64,000 bases of DNA from Luzula sylvatica (GCA_946800325.1 OX326957.1:63617570-63681569); one strand, 5' to 3'; counted from the stretch's first letter, positions 22,475-34,304 are shown. Program-made: numbers and translations. Notes: generated from the sequence alone by a model not told the origin.

Positions 22475-24891
22475 TCTCTAGGGCTTGTTTCGGTGTGAAG
22501 ATTATTTTCAGAAGTGAGGATTTGAAAATCAAGAAATTAACCAACCCCCTTATTTTTGACCCATCTTTATGCAATCTCCTTATGTCACATCATCACAACT
22601 CATGCCACATCATCACAATTATTTCAACCATTAGATTATGATATGTGGCAACATATGAACCAAATATTAACCTTTGATTTTGGGTGATTATGTTTTATTT
22701 GTAGATATTTATGTGTCCCTTATTTTACACATAGTTTTAAGCAATTTTAGAAGGTCACATCACCTTAGATTGATGACATGTCAAAATATTATTTGTTAGG
22801 TTCATTTTGGACAAGTTGTATTTTATATTGAATTTTTTCACAAAATGTTACATGATCAATTGTGAATACATATAGAATATGAAAAGTTTAAATATCTAAC
22901 ATTAATAAATTAATATATAATATCATAAAACATACATCAAATATTGTTAGTATTTCATTATATAATTTAAAAATATTAAGAAATATATTGGCTTGAATTT
23001 TATCTTTATTTTGAGATCCATATTCTCATATTTTTAACATTTTTCTCTAACTTAAAATTATAAAAACAATTATGTAAAAATAGATATAAAAATAAATATA
23101 ATTACATTAATGACTTGTAATCCTAATTATTATTATTTTTAAGACTATAATTGTAAAAAATTGCACATACTACTAAGTATGTTATTATCATATATTCAAT
23201 ATTTTTTTCTAACTTAAAATTATGAAAATAATTATGTAAAAAAAATATAAAAATAAATATAATTACATTAATGACTTGTAATCGTAATTATTATTATTTT
23301 TAAAAATATAATTGAAAAAAATTGCACCTCCTAATTATTATTATTATTTTTTAAAACAATTATGTTATATTTGTATTTTTACTTAAAACAGTTTCATGTT
23401 AATGTTTAAAAAAATAAAAAGTAATGAAATATATTAATTAATAAAGACAAATAATTTCTTTAACTTATATAATATTTTTCAATAATAAACATGATAATGG
23501 GAATATCCTCGACCCCGGGCCCGCGCAGCGGAATGAAGGCCCGGTCCGGTTTCCCGATTCCCGAGATCACGCCACGACTTCGAGTGTACGATGCAATTAG
23601 AAGGATAGATCTATACCTGTGCCAAATTGATGGCACACGAAGGGTTGATCGCCGCCTTCTATTTCCTGTCACGTTGGTGACAATCCGCGCGTCCCATACC
23701 ACGCGTCCTTCACCAATCGTTTGCTACGCCGGTTCACTCGATTTCGTCCTCGTGCGTCCAAGCGTGAACACCGTCTTTCTTACTCGAGTCGATCACAATC
23801 GAAGAGTCACAAACGTCACTCCTCTACTTGTATCCACGGTGATTCGTAAGACGTCGGTCGCGGATGCACCTACCTAGACGATGCACCGGCGAACTTGCTC
23901 GATCTAATCGATTCTCTATATCTCTCTCTCTTCGCACATTTTCACTCACAAAAGATCAAATCTGAATTTGCTCTTTTTCTCTTGTGTATTGGGCAGAATG
24001 AACTGATTAGAATTGCATTCAGTTACTTAGTGAGGAAAGAGAAAGTATCCTATTTATACCTAATATGATTAGGATTAGCCAAAAGGCATGTATATCCAAT
24101 GTACACCCTTTCACACAGAAAGCTGCATGAACCTGGTCAGTATTCTGTCCAGACGAAATTGATAAATTTCTCTGACAGAAAATCAACCAACATGAAAGTT
24201 GTAGATAATCTCATTATTTACACAACCCAATTTGGCCCATCCCAATTGGAGTTCGTATGCAAAAGTTATGACTGTTTTACTAACTGTATGTCATACTGTT
24301 GCACCCTTTCGGTATTTCACATAAACGACACTGATACTTCGTTCATATGAAATATATTTCTACATGAAGGTTATAGATAATATAATTATCTATCTAACCC
24401 AATTTGAACCATTCAAATCGGATTTTCCCACTGACAGTTATGGCCACGAATGTACGACTACATTCGTTTATCCTTGTGTACACTTTTACGGTTGATCCTG
24501 AAACTGTATTTCCTTCACATGAAACATAAAATTTATCAGACACAAATAATTTTTTAAAATTTTTACAATGTTATTATTCTTAATTTTAGATATAAAAATT
24601 TAAAATATCATATGGTCTCGATTTTTGTTTATGTTCACGCATGTTATTTTATTATTTTATGTTGACATTTTTTTTTTTTTAATGTGTTGCATTAAAGTAC
24701 TAAATAAATATTTCGCAATGTGTCATATTAAAAAATAATATAATAATTTTGTCATCATAAAACTTTCTTAATCAATATGATATTTATTTTCATAAAGTCT
24801 TATATTTGCTCCCGAAAAATCATAACAATATATTATGTGTATGGTAAAACAAATGAAACAAAACCGCCGCGAAGCGCGGATAATCTCCTAG
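22475..24891 (+). mobile_element. Helitron-like element (non-autonomous), holding a solo LTR
   Basis: The 3' end has the Helitron signature: stem CCGCG-AAG-CGCGG (24867-24879), then 8 nt and CTAG followed by T (24888-24892). The proposed 5' end is TCTCTAGGG at 22475, preceded by A, exactly where homology to repeat R3 stops. No Rep/helicase coding is present. About 1.03 kb of the length is a later solo-LTR insertion at 23495-24517. The 3' end is well supported; the 5' end is inferred. Confidence 0.6.
23495..24517 (-). mobile_element. Solo LTR (copia family), TSD CATGA
   Basis: Matches the LTR at 37155-38325 along its length: start ..GGGAAT..TCC, then GGGCCCGCGCAGCGG, the shared GGATGCACCTNCCTAGACGA block and end ACTGTATTTCCTTCA. 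The perfect 5-bp duplication CATGA lies at 23490-23494 and 24518-24522. The terminal TG has mutated to TA. The apparent ORF inside is not a gene. Confidence 0.85.
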
Positions 24892-24892
24892 T

Positions 24893-25158
24893 ATATAGAA
24901 AATTATAAATATAAATATTCTTGCCCTGTCGAGTGTAGTTTAGGAAAGATAAGGTATAAAATAAATTATACATTTTTTGTTCTATTTCAAAATATATGTA
25001 CGAGAGCATTTGGTTGGAGATTTCAAACTAAAATGCATCGGCATACATCTTTATGGATTTAATGAAATAAATAGAAGATATTTCGGATAAACTAGTTTTT
25101 TGACCAATTTTATTTTAACAAAGTTCAATAAAAATAAGGCGTTATATATATTAATAAA
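24893..25158. other. AT-rich spacer
   Basis: No gene or repeat was recognised between the Helitron end and the next foldback element. Confidence 0.5.
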
Positions 25159-25167
25159 AAAAAATAA

Positions 25168-26128
25168 GGGGTTATCTACGCAGCCCCCATAACACCAAAA
25201 AATAACCTTGACGAGATGACAAATGATGGCTAAGTGAGTTGATTAGTATTGTTAATTAATTTAGTTAGCGATTTAATTAATCGTTTAATTGAATTGACAC
25301 GTCAATTCATATATACTAATATAATTTAGAAAAATTATACTTGTCCCCTCTAATATCCCCTAAATATATTGATGTGTTGGAAATATATAATAAATGCATT
25401 AAATTATAAATTATGTGACAAACTGTATTTATTATGTGGTAAACCACATTGATTAGGTAGTAAACCAAATTATTACAAAATAATTTGCTTTATTTAATAT
25501 TTTTATTATATTTAATTTAACACATGATAAGTTATATTTATTTGAACAAATTTTTATTATTTTATTTTCAATATTTTTTTAAAAAAAAATATTTTCATTT
25601 TTATTTTCTAATTTTTACGAAATTATTATTTTCATTTTCATTATTATATTTTTATTTATTTATTACGATGGTTTTATTCATGTATCCGTTTAACACATGT
25701 TAAATGGAATATTAATTTAATCCAATAATTGTTTTTCCAAATTTATAAATTTAAATTTCATTAATAATAGATGGTGGTAAACAAAATTGTCAAAAATATT
25801 AAATAAATTAATTATGTGTGAAATAGTGAATCTTTTTTACTTTCTTTTCTTATTTAGGATGGGAAAAATTAAAAAGTCATGGTTTACCTCCATCATTAAT
25901 ACATACGCCAACACATCAATCAATGAATTTTAAGGGGGGCATGCATCACCACTCTATAATTTATTGACGTGTCAATTGAACGTATCAATTAACAATTAAA
26001 TGAGTTAATTAGAAAAACTAATGAACTCACATAATCATAATTTGCCAACTCATCAAGGATTTGGGATCTGTAAATACACTATATTTTGAGAGGCCAAGTA
26101 TAGTTTGAGAGGCCAAGTATATTTTTCT
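25168..26128. mobile_element. Foldback MITE of the 20888 family, split by a nested element
   Basis: Starts GGGGTTATCTACGCAGCCCC and ends GGCCAAGTATATTTTTCT, with flanking 9-mers AAAAAATAA and TAAAAATAA (8 of 9). The inner halves match the 20888-21191 element, including GAATTGACACGTCAATT. The right arm carries a short tandem duplication of GAGAGGCCAAGTATA. A 626-bp insertion occupies 25329-25954. Confidence 0.75.
25329..25954. mobile_element. Element nested in the MITE, 9-bp TSD TATAATTTA
   Basis: The host MITE sequence resumes exactly after a perfect TATAATTTA duplication (25320-25328 and 25955-25963). The ends are only loosely inverted (GAAAAATTATACTTGTCCCC versus GAGTGGTGATGCATGCCCCC). The right half is related to 59755-60055 (shared ..TTTAACACATGTTAAA.. 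and ..CACATCAA..). Confidence 0.7.
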
Positions 26129-26490
26129 TAAAAATAACACTATATTCTGACTTGAACCAATAATATATATCTGTAAATACATTATCTATTGATTGTTTGA
26201 CACGTAGAAAAATTAATTCCATAAAAGACTATATTTTTTTTTCTTGTCAACAAACTCATAATTCAGTTGATTAATTGTAAAACAAAAAATCATATTTATA
26301 GAGATAAGTTTAATTTTCATTTACATTAATGGACGAAGCCAAACGTCTCGGTTAACTCATTTTTTTATTATATTTTTGTCTCTTGGGGACTCCAAAAGAG
26401 AATGGCCATTATGCAGGTTCACCGGACTTGAAAACAAGTTACAACAATATACATTTTAATGAAAAACAGCAAGACGACAGGTATCAAAAT

Positions 26491-27026
26491 CATAGTTGTT
26501 CAGTTTGCGAATAATACGTGTATAATTTACGAATAATTACGTATTACGAATAATATACGTATTGACGTTCCCGTACTCAACCTGATCAATAATTCGCGTA
26601 TTTTACAATAATTTTTTAAAAACAAGAATAATACACGTATTTCCGTATAATACGTTTTTTTAGAAGAAAAAAATATAATTTTTTTTAAATAAATTAAAAC
26701 ACATAAATTTCCAAAAATGATTAAGAAAATCAAAATATCAATAATAATATATAAAATTATGATTTTTAACTAAAATAATTATTATTTAATAAAATAATTA
26801 TAATTTTGAATTATTTATGGGTAAACAAATGTACATTTATATATTTTTATATACCGAATTATTGCATCGTATTATGTAAAATAAACATAACTATAGACGA
26901 ATAACCGAATTGACGAATTATTAGCGTATTGTGTTTTATTTGACCGACTTGAAAAACGTTTGATCCGAATTATACACGAACGTATTACGTACCGTATTAT
27001 TTGCGTATCACGAATGACTAACTATG
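26491..27026. mobile_element. hAT-like MITE, 536 bp
   Basis: TIRs CATAGTTGTTCAGTTTGCG and, on the other strand, CATAGTTAGTCATTCGTG. Flanks ATCAAAAT and ATTAAAAT (7 of 8) fit an 8-bp hAT duplication. The interior is rich in TACGTATTACGAATAATA-type strings. The R4 copy at 16900 has an empty site here. Confidence 0.75.
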
Positions 27027-27179
27027 ATTAAAATACCAAGTCGGTACACGGAACAAAGACCAATTGACGATTAAGGAAACAATGTACAAACCATATATGG
27101 ATGACCAATATCTATCTAATATATAATGCAAGGGGATTTGCTGCCTCCTGGTGCAGCCACGTCACCAGGGGCCTATTTG

Positions 27180-27890
27180 TAAAAAAAAATATTTTTTTTA
27201 TATTTTGGTCCTTTTTTATTTATAAATTGGTCCTTTTATCGAAAAAAAATTACATTTTGGTCCTTTTGTTTTTACATTTTGGTTCTTTATATTTGCATTT
27301 TGACCCTTCGAAGTTTTGAAATTTACATTTTAGTCCAGGGGCCTCAAATTGGTCCTATTTTTTAAAAATAATTATATTTTGGTCCTTTTTTCACATTTTG
27401 GTCCTTCGAAGTTTTAAAATTTACATTTTGGTCCTTTATTATTTTTCTTGCCTGGTGCAGCCACCTCACCAGGGGCCTATTTGTAAAAAAAAAATTATAT
27501 TTTGGTCCTTTTTTATTTACAAATTGGTCCTTTTTTCGAAACAAAAATTACATTTTAGTCCTTTTTTTTACATTTTGGTCCTTTATATTTGCATTTTGGC
27601 CCTTCGAAGTTTTAAAATTTACATTTTGGTCCTTTTTTATTTACAAATTAGTCCTTTTTTGAAAAAAAATTACATTTTGGTCCTTTGGTTTTACATTTTG
27701 GTCCTTTATATTTGCATTTTGGTCCTTCGAAGTTTTGAAATTTACATTTTAGTCCAGAGGCCTCAAATTGGTCCTATTTTTTTAAAAAAATTATATTTTG
27801 GTCCTTTTTTCACATTTTGGTCCTTTATATTTGCATTTTGGTCCTTCGAAGTTTTAAAATTTACATTTTGGTCCTTTATTATTTTTCTTG
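27180..27890 (+). repeat. Minisatellite of ACATTTTGGTCCTTT-type units in the Helitron
   Basis: Dozens of 15-18-bp units ending TTTTGGTCCTTT alternate with TTCGAAGTTTTAAAATTT spacers. A larger unit starting GGTGCAGCCAC..TCACCAGGGGCC appears twice (about 27151 and 27453). Open frames here are repeat artefacts. Confidence 0.85.
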
Positions 27891-28855
27891 AAAAACTAAA
27901 ATAAAATTATAATAAGTTGAACAATATTAATAAAAGAACATCTTGCAAATATTTAAAAATAAAATATCACAAAACTATTAAAAAATACATAAAAAGAAAA
28001 CTAAAATAAAAAATAGATGTTTAAATAGATATTTTCTATGAATATATTTGCAAGATGTTTATTTATTATCATTTAATGTTAGTTTTTTTATGAATAAAGA
28101 ATGTAATATTAAAATTATATAAACAAAATATGTAATAATCTAAATTTTTTTAAATCACTACGTGTTAAGAAGTGTTTATGAATTTTCTTAAAATTAATAA
28201 AAAATAACAAAAATAAGTTTTAATTATTACATATGAGATTTGGAGGGTATTTTGGGAAAAAAAAAATTAATATCATCCATAAGGAGTATTTTAAAATAAA
28301 AGTTTGGTGAAGAGTTTTTTTTTTTGGAATTTACGAAAAGACAGAGAATTTTTTATAATATCCAAAAAAAATTAGGGGGTTAAAAATATACCAAATCATG
28401 GATGTGCGAATAATCATGACATAATTTAAATTAAAGGTTCGAACGAAACGGTTAGCGATGACATCGTCAAACTTTGTTGTTGGCTGACCACACAAAGGAC
28501 GAAAAATATTTGTGCTAAATATGTAGCGAAATTAAGGATTTGTGAAATTAAAAACACTCTTTTTTTTAGCAATGTTTTCTGAACTATTATGTTCTTAATA
28601 AATTACATGACGACTCATTCGTTCTTTTTCCTTATTTTACCTATGAAGTATAAAATATAGATAATTTTTTTAGCAATAACCGTTTGAATTATTCAAGAAA
28701 TCCGGCTCTTAAAATATTCAAATGATTTTTGCTACAAAATTTCACTCGCACACAACACACTAAATTACACATATAATAATGATTACAAAAAGAAAGTCAC
28801 ATACACAAAATGAACAACAATTTTTTTCAACTACATTACTTATAAACCCGAACAG

Positions 28856-28875
28856 CCCCGCGCAATTGCGCGGGG
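28856..28875 (+). terminator. Helitron 3' terminal hairpin
   Basis: CCCCGCGCAATTGCGCGGGG, a perfect palindrome just inside the CTAG end. In Helitrons this hairpin acts as the rolling-circle termination signal. Confidence 0.85.
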
Positions 28876-28913
28876 GTAATGCTAGTATCTATTAAGGAGA
28901 GAGAGGTATATAT

Positions 28914-29130
28914 TAATATCAATAAGGGGTTTGATATGGCGCCCCACAATTCTTTGACGTAAAATCTTAATGCGTCAACCGAGATTGCTTTAAGGGATTT
29001 ATTGGATTGATTAATTATTAAATAAATATTTAGTTTAATTGATCTAATTAAAAAAATAATAATTTAATTAAATATTTTCGATTACGCATCAACGATGCAT
29101 TAATAAATTATGGAGGCTCCGTATATTTTT
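28914..29130. mobile_element. Small foldback element, probable
   Basis: Outer strings GGGGTTTGATATGGCGCCCC and, reversed, AAAAATATACGGAGCCTCC are loosely inverted. The interior contains GACGTAAAATC..GCGTCAA. It interrupts R4. No clean TSD is seen. Confidence 0.5.
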
Positions 29131-29345
29131 TATAAAGTGTGCATCGCATATATAAGGAACTTTTAGGGTCATGTTACTTCCACACTTCTCTTCATAAATT
29201 AAGACCATATATACCAACCAAGCATATATGTATCGTTAACATGGCCCATTTAATCACAATGATTTAACCATAGGACAATAAATATAAAATAGAAGTGACC
29301 ATTCCATTTTTGAATGGAACTTTATAATTTCAATTATTCAATTAT

Positions 29346-29590
29346 ATGGCCAGGTAAATCAATTATGCTTTTTTCCGTGATATCTTTCTTTCACATCTCG
29401 TAATTAAAATTACTTCGTACCCCAACCAAACCTTAAAGTCGCCCACTTTAGCTTTCTTAGGGACTTTGATAATAGGTGTGGTTACTTGATATTAATATTA
29501 ATACCCAACTTTACCCTCTTGAAATGATTCCAACTACGATAATACTCGAGCTGCGTGGCTGGTAGTTTTGTTTATCCATTTACTATAAAA
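29346..29590. other. Intergenic, nothing recognised
   Basis: No coding or repeat structure was seen. Confidence 0.5.
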
Positions 29591-29689
29591 TGATATTATT
29601 TATGATTATAATGATGATGTTATATCAAAATAAAATAATTTCACATTATATTAATCTCATCATATTACATAACTTATTTATGTATAATT

Positions 29690-29955
29690 ATGTATACATT
29701 TATGATTATTTTATGTCGCTGTTAAAATATTTTATGTTATTTTTTTTATCAAATATTAATACATATATTAGTGAAACTATATAATTAAAATATTTCATAT
29801 TATTTTTTATCAAATAGTAATACATATATTAATGAAATTATATAATGATACTAGTTTTTTTTTTATCAAATATCAACATAATATTTCATATTTCATATTA
29901 TTTTATGTTATTTTTTATCAAATATTCCAAATATTTTTTATCAAATATTAATACT
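29690..29955. repeat. AT-rich tandem direct repeats
   Basis: Units of about 65-70 bp built on TTTTTTATCAAATATTAATAC and ATATATTAGTGAAACTATAT occur about three times, with decay. Confidence 0.65.
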
Positions 29956-30197
29956 CGAGCCTAACTTCCGTCACAACGGAACACTCTCTTGAACTTTTGT
30001 TCATTAATGAATTAGCATCATTAATCAACATCATAACCTTTCGTTGTGACATAGCCTAGCTTCCGTCACAATGGAACACCCTCTGGAACTCATATTTGCA
30101 CAATCTTATTATGCACATATTGCTTTGGATGAGCGCGTACGTTCGTTTGTCATTATACGTACACTTTTACCCTTGATCCAAAACTGTATTTCCTTCA
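29956..30197 (-). mobile_element. Truncated 3' LTR of copia element 1
   Basis: Only the LTR start survives (minus orientation, reading TGAAGGAAATACAGTTTTGG from 30197). It shares this end with the LTR at 37155-38325. Two palindromic motifs, TTCCGTCACAACGGAA (29966) and TTCCGTCACAATGGAA (30061), lie inside. The other end stops at CTCGAGCCTAAC. Confidence 0.7.
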
Positions 30198-30210
30198 GTC
30201 TCCCACTCAG
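30198..30210 (-). other. Polypurine tract of copia element 1
   Basis: Minus-strand CTGAGTGGGAGAC abuts the TG of the 3' LTR, the place for plus-strand DNA priming. An almost identical tract abuts the LTR at 38325. Confidence 0.7.
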
Positions 30211-31369
30211 TATATCTCATATACACGATATTAGATAATCTAGCTTGCATATCATATACGCTTAAGCTATGCACATCATATGTGCCGTAATTTTATAAAT
30301 CAATCCCCGACATAGTACAACTCGTTGTCTGATCTTGTAGGTTCGTTTAACGATGGCAGTAAGTTGTTTCCAAAGCATTACAAGTACATGAGCGGGGTCT
30401 AGTCACTCCATAATGGCTACCCATGTTAAATCGTAAAATGATTGTGATCATTGTGCCTATCTCGAATAGTGGTTATTAGTTCTTTTGTTAACGGTATCCG
30501 TCAATCAAAATGTATGGTTTTAGTCATCATTATATTTTGATCAACTATACTTAATTCCCGATATCAAACTGAGTTCACAAATTCAATAAATATTAAGTAT
30601 TAATATCATTGACTATGGCCATAGTTTTCGTTAATAAATTCATCGAGTGGCCTAAGGTATATCTCTTCCTCACGGAATAAACAATTTCTATCTTGACAAC
30701 TCATATCAATTACCGTGTTTCAAACGATATCCAATAATGATCATTTTGGCCGTTCTGTTACAAACAACGGAAAAACATATCAAAGAATTAGTCTACGCAC
30801 GTAAAGCGATCAATGGTCATCTCAATTATGAAAACCTAACACCCTACTCATTGGAAGTCCATCCATAATGACTAAATCATGTCATGGTCTCGCACTTTTG
30901 GTCAAATCCAATATATGTAACCTGACATATATCCATATTTACGATTCGACAAACACATTGCCCTATGATTAGCAAAACATACTAGTGCACACCTTTAGAC
31001 TATTATCAGATAATATATATGCTTCTCTCTTAATCAAACTAATTCGTGACTAGGGACGATTTAGAAATGAAACTTATAGTGTAACAGTTTCACTTAACAT
31101 AATCACGTATTATGTAGACACTCACACAAGTTCAAATCAAGGTTCGTGTAATCATATTACACAACCCCTCACACAGTTATCATATAAGGTAAATGCAAAT
31201 AAAATTAATTACAATTTTAAAAATGCACTAATATAAGATAAGTATTTGGGTGATACAACCGTTTACAACTACTATCTAGGAAACTATCGTTTTGGATAAC
31301 TAACTCAACTCTCTTCCTCCTCTATGTATCTCAAACATATATCTTCCGCATGATAGTCATGCTTTACTT

Positions 31370-32440
31370 GCGAGAGTGGTATTGTAAACGGATCCGCAAC
31401 GTTCTTGTTAGTATCAAATTTATCAATGATCACATCTTTCCTTCTCAAAATCTCACAGATCAAGTGAAATTGTATGAGTATGTGTTTGGAGCGATGATGA
31501 TCTTGGTTCCTTGGCTTGTGTTATTGCGCATGTATTGTCGCAATACCCAACCAAGGGATCCGATATACTCGGGACACACCAAGTTCGGTCACAAACTTCT
31601 TGATCCATACCGCTTCCTTTGCATATTCGGAAGCCGCAATATACTCCGCTTCCGTTGTAGAGTCCACAATCGTCGGTTGTTTGGAACTCTTCGATATAAC
31701 CGCATCACCATTTAAACAAACATATATCCGCTTTGTGATGGAAAGTCATCGACACATGTTTGGACACTGGCGTCGGTATAACCATTTATGGCCAACCCGT
31801 CTTTTATCCCACCATATATTAGAAATTGATCATTAGTTCTTCTCAAGTACTTGAGGATAATTTTTACGACTGACCAATGCGCGTCCCCGGGATTCGATTG
31901 GTAGCGTGATATGACGCTCAATGCATAAGACACATCATGGCGCGTACAAATCATGGCATACATAATCGATCCTACCGCCGAGGCGTAAGGAACATTTTTC
32001 ATGATACTCTTTTCTTCGCTCGATGTTGCACATTGAGCTTTAGAGTAACTAATGCCACTCGACATAGGGAGAAATACTTTCTTAGAGTTATGCATTGAAA
32101 ACATTTCCAACACTTTGTCGATGCACGTGCTTTGACTCAAGCCAAGAAGTTTCTTGGATCTATCTCTATAGATCCTCACGACTAAATTATAAGCTATCTC
32201 GCCTAAATGTTTCATAGAGAAAGTACTCAAGTACTTCTTAATATCCGTAAGCATTGGAATATTGTTTCCTATGATCAAAATGTCCTCTACATATAGTACA
32301 AGAAATATTACGCCGGTCTCACTAACCTTTATGTAGACACAAGGTCCCTCTTCGTTTTTTATAAAGTTATACTCACTAATAACTTCGTCAAAACGAATAT
32401 TCCAACTCCGAGAAGCTTGTTTCTATCCATAAATGGATCG
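31370..32440 (-). pseudogene. copia reverse transcriptase (distal) and RNase H
   Basis: From an in-frame TAG at about 32423 the frame runs through KQASRSWNIRFDE, then LYVEDILI, where the usual catalytic YVDD appears as YVED. It continues through MKHLGEIAYNL, LGLSQSTCIDKVLEMF, YASAVGSIMYAM and HWSVVKIILKYL, all standard copia RT/connection motifs. RNase H follows with NGYTDAS and, downstream of a frameshift near 31712, STTEAEYIAASEYAKEAVWIKKF. The end resembles VADPFTIPLSQVKHDYHAE. The Asp-to-Glu change in the active site plus the stops indicate an inactive copy. Confidence 0.82.
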
Positions 32441-32734
32441 TTGAAACTTGCATACTTTTCCCGGATTCTTCGTATCAACAAAAGCTTCGGGTTGTGTCAT
32501 GTACACATTCTCTTGCAAATTTATGTTAAGAAACGCGATTTTCACATCCATTTGCCATATTTCGTAGTGACAATACGCAGCTATGGCAAGTAGAATATGT
32601 ATGGACTTGCGCATTGCTACGGACGAAAATGTTTCTTCATGGTTGACGCCACGAATTTGCTTGAAACCTTTCACGACTAGCCTCGCTTTATAAGTATGCA
32701 CATCCCACGGGTCTAACTCCGGGTGGTGGATCAA
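32423..32734 (-). pseudogene. copia reverse transcriptase, N-terminal part
   Basis: Contains YKARLVVKGFKQIRGVNHEETFSSVAM, read as three adjoining RT motifs; then LLAIAAYCHYEIWQMDVKIAFLN and QPEAFVDTKNPGKVCKFQRSIYG. These are the copia fingers/palm motifs, including MDVKIAFLN with its first catalytic Asp. The frame closes at a TAG that replaces the Leu of the usual SIYGLKQ motif and then continues in the same frame into the distal RT segment. Confidence 0.85.
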
Positions 32735-32815
32735 TCAAGTTGCAAACTTGATTATTGTACATGGATTGAATCTCGAATTTTATGGTAATTTATTAAAATC
32801 ATCACTCCTCATGGC

Positions 32816-33645
32816 CTACTTATAAGACGTCGGATCATCATCTATGAGTTCGACTTCATCGTCATTAGCCACGATAAAATCATATTGTATCGGCTCTTGA
32901 CCTGTCATGTTCGATATACGAAGAGTGTCTTGTGCGCTAGACTCGGGATCATCAACTATTGATTGATTCGGGTCAACATTCTTTTCCGGGTCTCGAACTT
33001 CTTCGAGATCTATTCCATTTTCATTAGCTCGTTTAGATATAAATTCCTCCTCCAAGAATGTACATCTACGAGCCACGAAAATATTATTGTGTGCAGGATT
33101 ATAGAAATAGTATCCCATTGTTTCCTTGGGATAACCTACAAATAAACATTTTTCAGATTTGGGATCGAGATTATCCGCCATTACTTTGCGGACATAGACT
33201 TCACATCCCCAAATCTTCACAAATGACAACTTCGGAACTTTTCTGGTCCATATCTCATATGGCCTCTTTTGTACCGATTTAGAAGATATACAGTTTAATA
33301 AAAAAGCCGCGGTCTCAAGGGCATATCCCCAAAACGATTTTGGGAGATCCGTTTGACTCATCATTGATCGAACCATGTCCAACAAGGTCCGATTACTCCT
33401 CTCGGAAACGCCATTCCATTGATGTGTTTCGGGGGGAGTTAATTGTTTGGACGATCCTCAAACGAATAGCTCAAATACTCGCCTCCTCGATCCAATCGAA
33501 TGACTTTGATTTTCTTGCCTAGTTGATTTTGTACCTCATTTTGAAATTCTTTGAACTTTTCAAAGGTTTTTGCTTTGTGACGCATTAAATATATATATCC
33601 ATATCTACTATAATCGTCGGTAAACGTAACGAAGTATCGGTAGCT
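32816..33645 (-). pseudogene. copia integrase core and C-terminal region
   Basis: Conceptual translation of 33390-33645 shows FTDDYSRYGYIYLM and LDRGGEYLS, the first two acidic positions of the DDE integrase core. After a stop and frameshift, VSE (the Glu position) precedes NRTLLDMVRSMMSQ. From 33385 the frame is open for 189 codons: LPKSFWGYALETAAFLLN, CEVYVRKVMADNLDPKSEKC, FVGYPKETMGYYFYNP and an acidic linker ending RYDFIV-like text. The linker matches the isolated relic at 18057-18615. Confidence 0.85.
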
Positions 33646-33846
33646 TCATCTTGCCTTAGTGCTCATCGGTCCGCACACATCATAATGTATGAGTTCCGAC
33701 AAGTCGTTGGACCTTTCTCCTACCTTGGAGAATGGCGCATTTATCATCTTGCCAAGCAAACAAGATTCGCAATTCCCATACGAATCAAATTCGAACAAGT
33801 CTTGTAATCCATCCTTATGGAGCCTAGAAATGTGCTTATCATTCAC
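33646..33846 (-). pseudogene. copia pre-integrase zinc-binding region
   Basis: INDKHISRLHKDGLQDL, then CESCLLGKM, the paired cysteines of the integrase HHCC zinc finger, and the start of the core, HYDVCGPM. The upstream His part of the finger is blurred by a frameshift near 33850. Confidence 0.75.
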
Positions 33847-33851
33847 ATGAC

Positions 33852-34304
33852 CTAGACGACAATGTCAAACGAATGTTCGATTATCAACTTTCGGTTTAAT
33901 CCATGTTTTTCATTAACATTATAGATAGACTCGTTATTCTCATGATCGAAATCCAACACATAAAGACCATTTTCTAAAAGAATATTTCCATAGATAATAT
34001 TATCTCTACATATCGTAAACTCATTATTCCTAATATTAATAAATTCATAACCATCCTTGGCTAATCTCGACACACTAATTATGTTCTTACATAATGAAGG
34101 TATTGAATCACAATTATTTAGTACTAATACAAGTTCACTCGGCAAAGTACCATTAACTACTCCAACGGCTAATACGGCAACATTTGCTCCATTTCCGACT
34201 CGTAGATCCACCTCGTCTTGCATCAATGTTCCACTATTTAGGAGACCCTGCATATTTCGACACATTTGAGTTCCGCAACCGGTATCTAATACCCAATTAT
34301 TCAT
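33852..34304 (-). pseudogene. copia protease and following linker
   Basis: Starts WVLDTGCGTQMC. The DTG triad is the catalytic motif of retroelement aspartic proteases, and W-DTGC...H/QM is typical of copia. It continues with LRVGNGANVAVLAVGVV, IPSLCKNIISVSRLAKDGYEF and LYVLD, leading into the pre-integrase region. It overlaps the gag frame by 8 bases, so one frameshift separates them. Confidence 0.82.

Larger units (their letters stand above)
27111..28885 (+). mobile_element. Non-autonomous Helitron, 1775 bp
   Basis: Begins with TCTATCTAATATATAATGCA after host A. Ends with the perfect 20-bp palindromic stem CCCCGCGCAATTGCGCGGGG (28856-28875), six bases, then CTAG (28882-28885) before host T. 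This is the canonical TC...hairpin-CTRR structure with A|T insertion and no TSD. The interior holds a minisatellite and AT-rich filler but no Rep/helicase. The R4 copy at 16900 lacks it. Confidence 0.88.
26460..29345 (+). repeat. Dispersed repeat R4, copy split by three insertions
   Basis: Pieces 26460-26490, 27035-27110, 28886-28913 and 29135-29345 are successive parts of the repeat that is continuous at 16900-17290. Between them lie a hAT-like MITE, a Helitron and a small foldback element. Confidence 0.75.

Noticed and set aside
23491..23877. A 128-codon plus-strand frame
   Set aside because: It lies inside a solo LTR and matches the LTR at 37155-38325; there is no protein conservation between the copies.
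27398..27904. A 168-codon frame rich in LVLFY/ILVL
   Set aside because: Translation of the TTTTGGTCC minisatellite in the Helitron.
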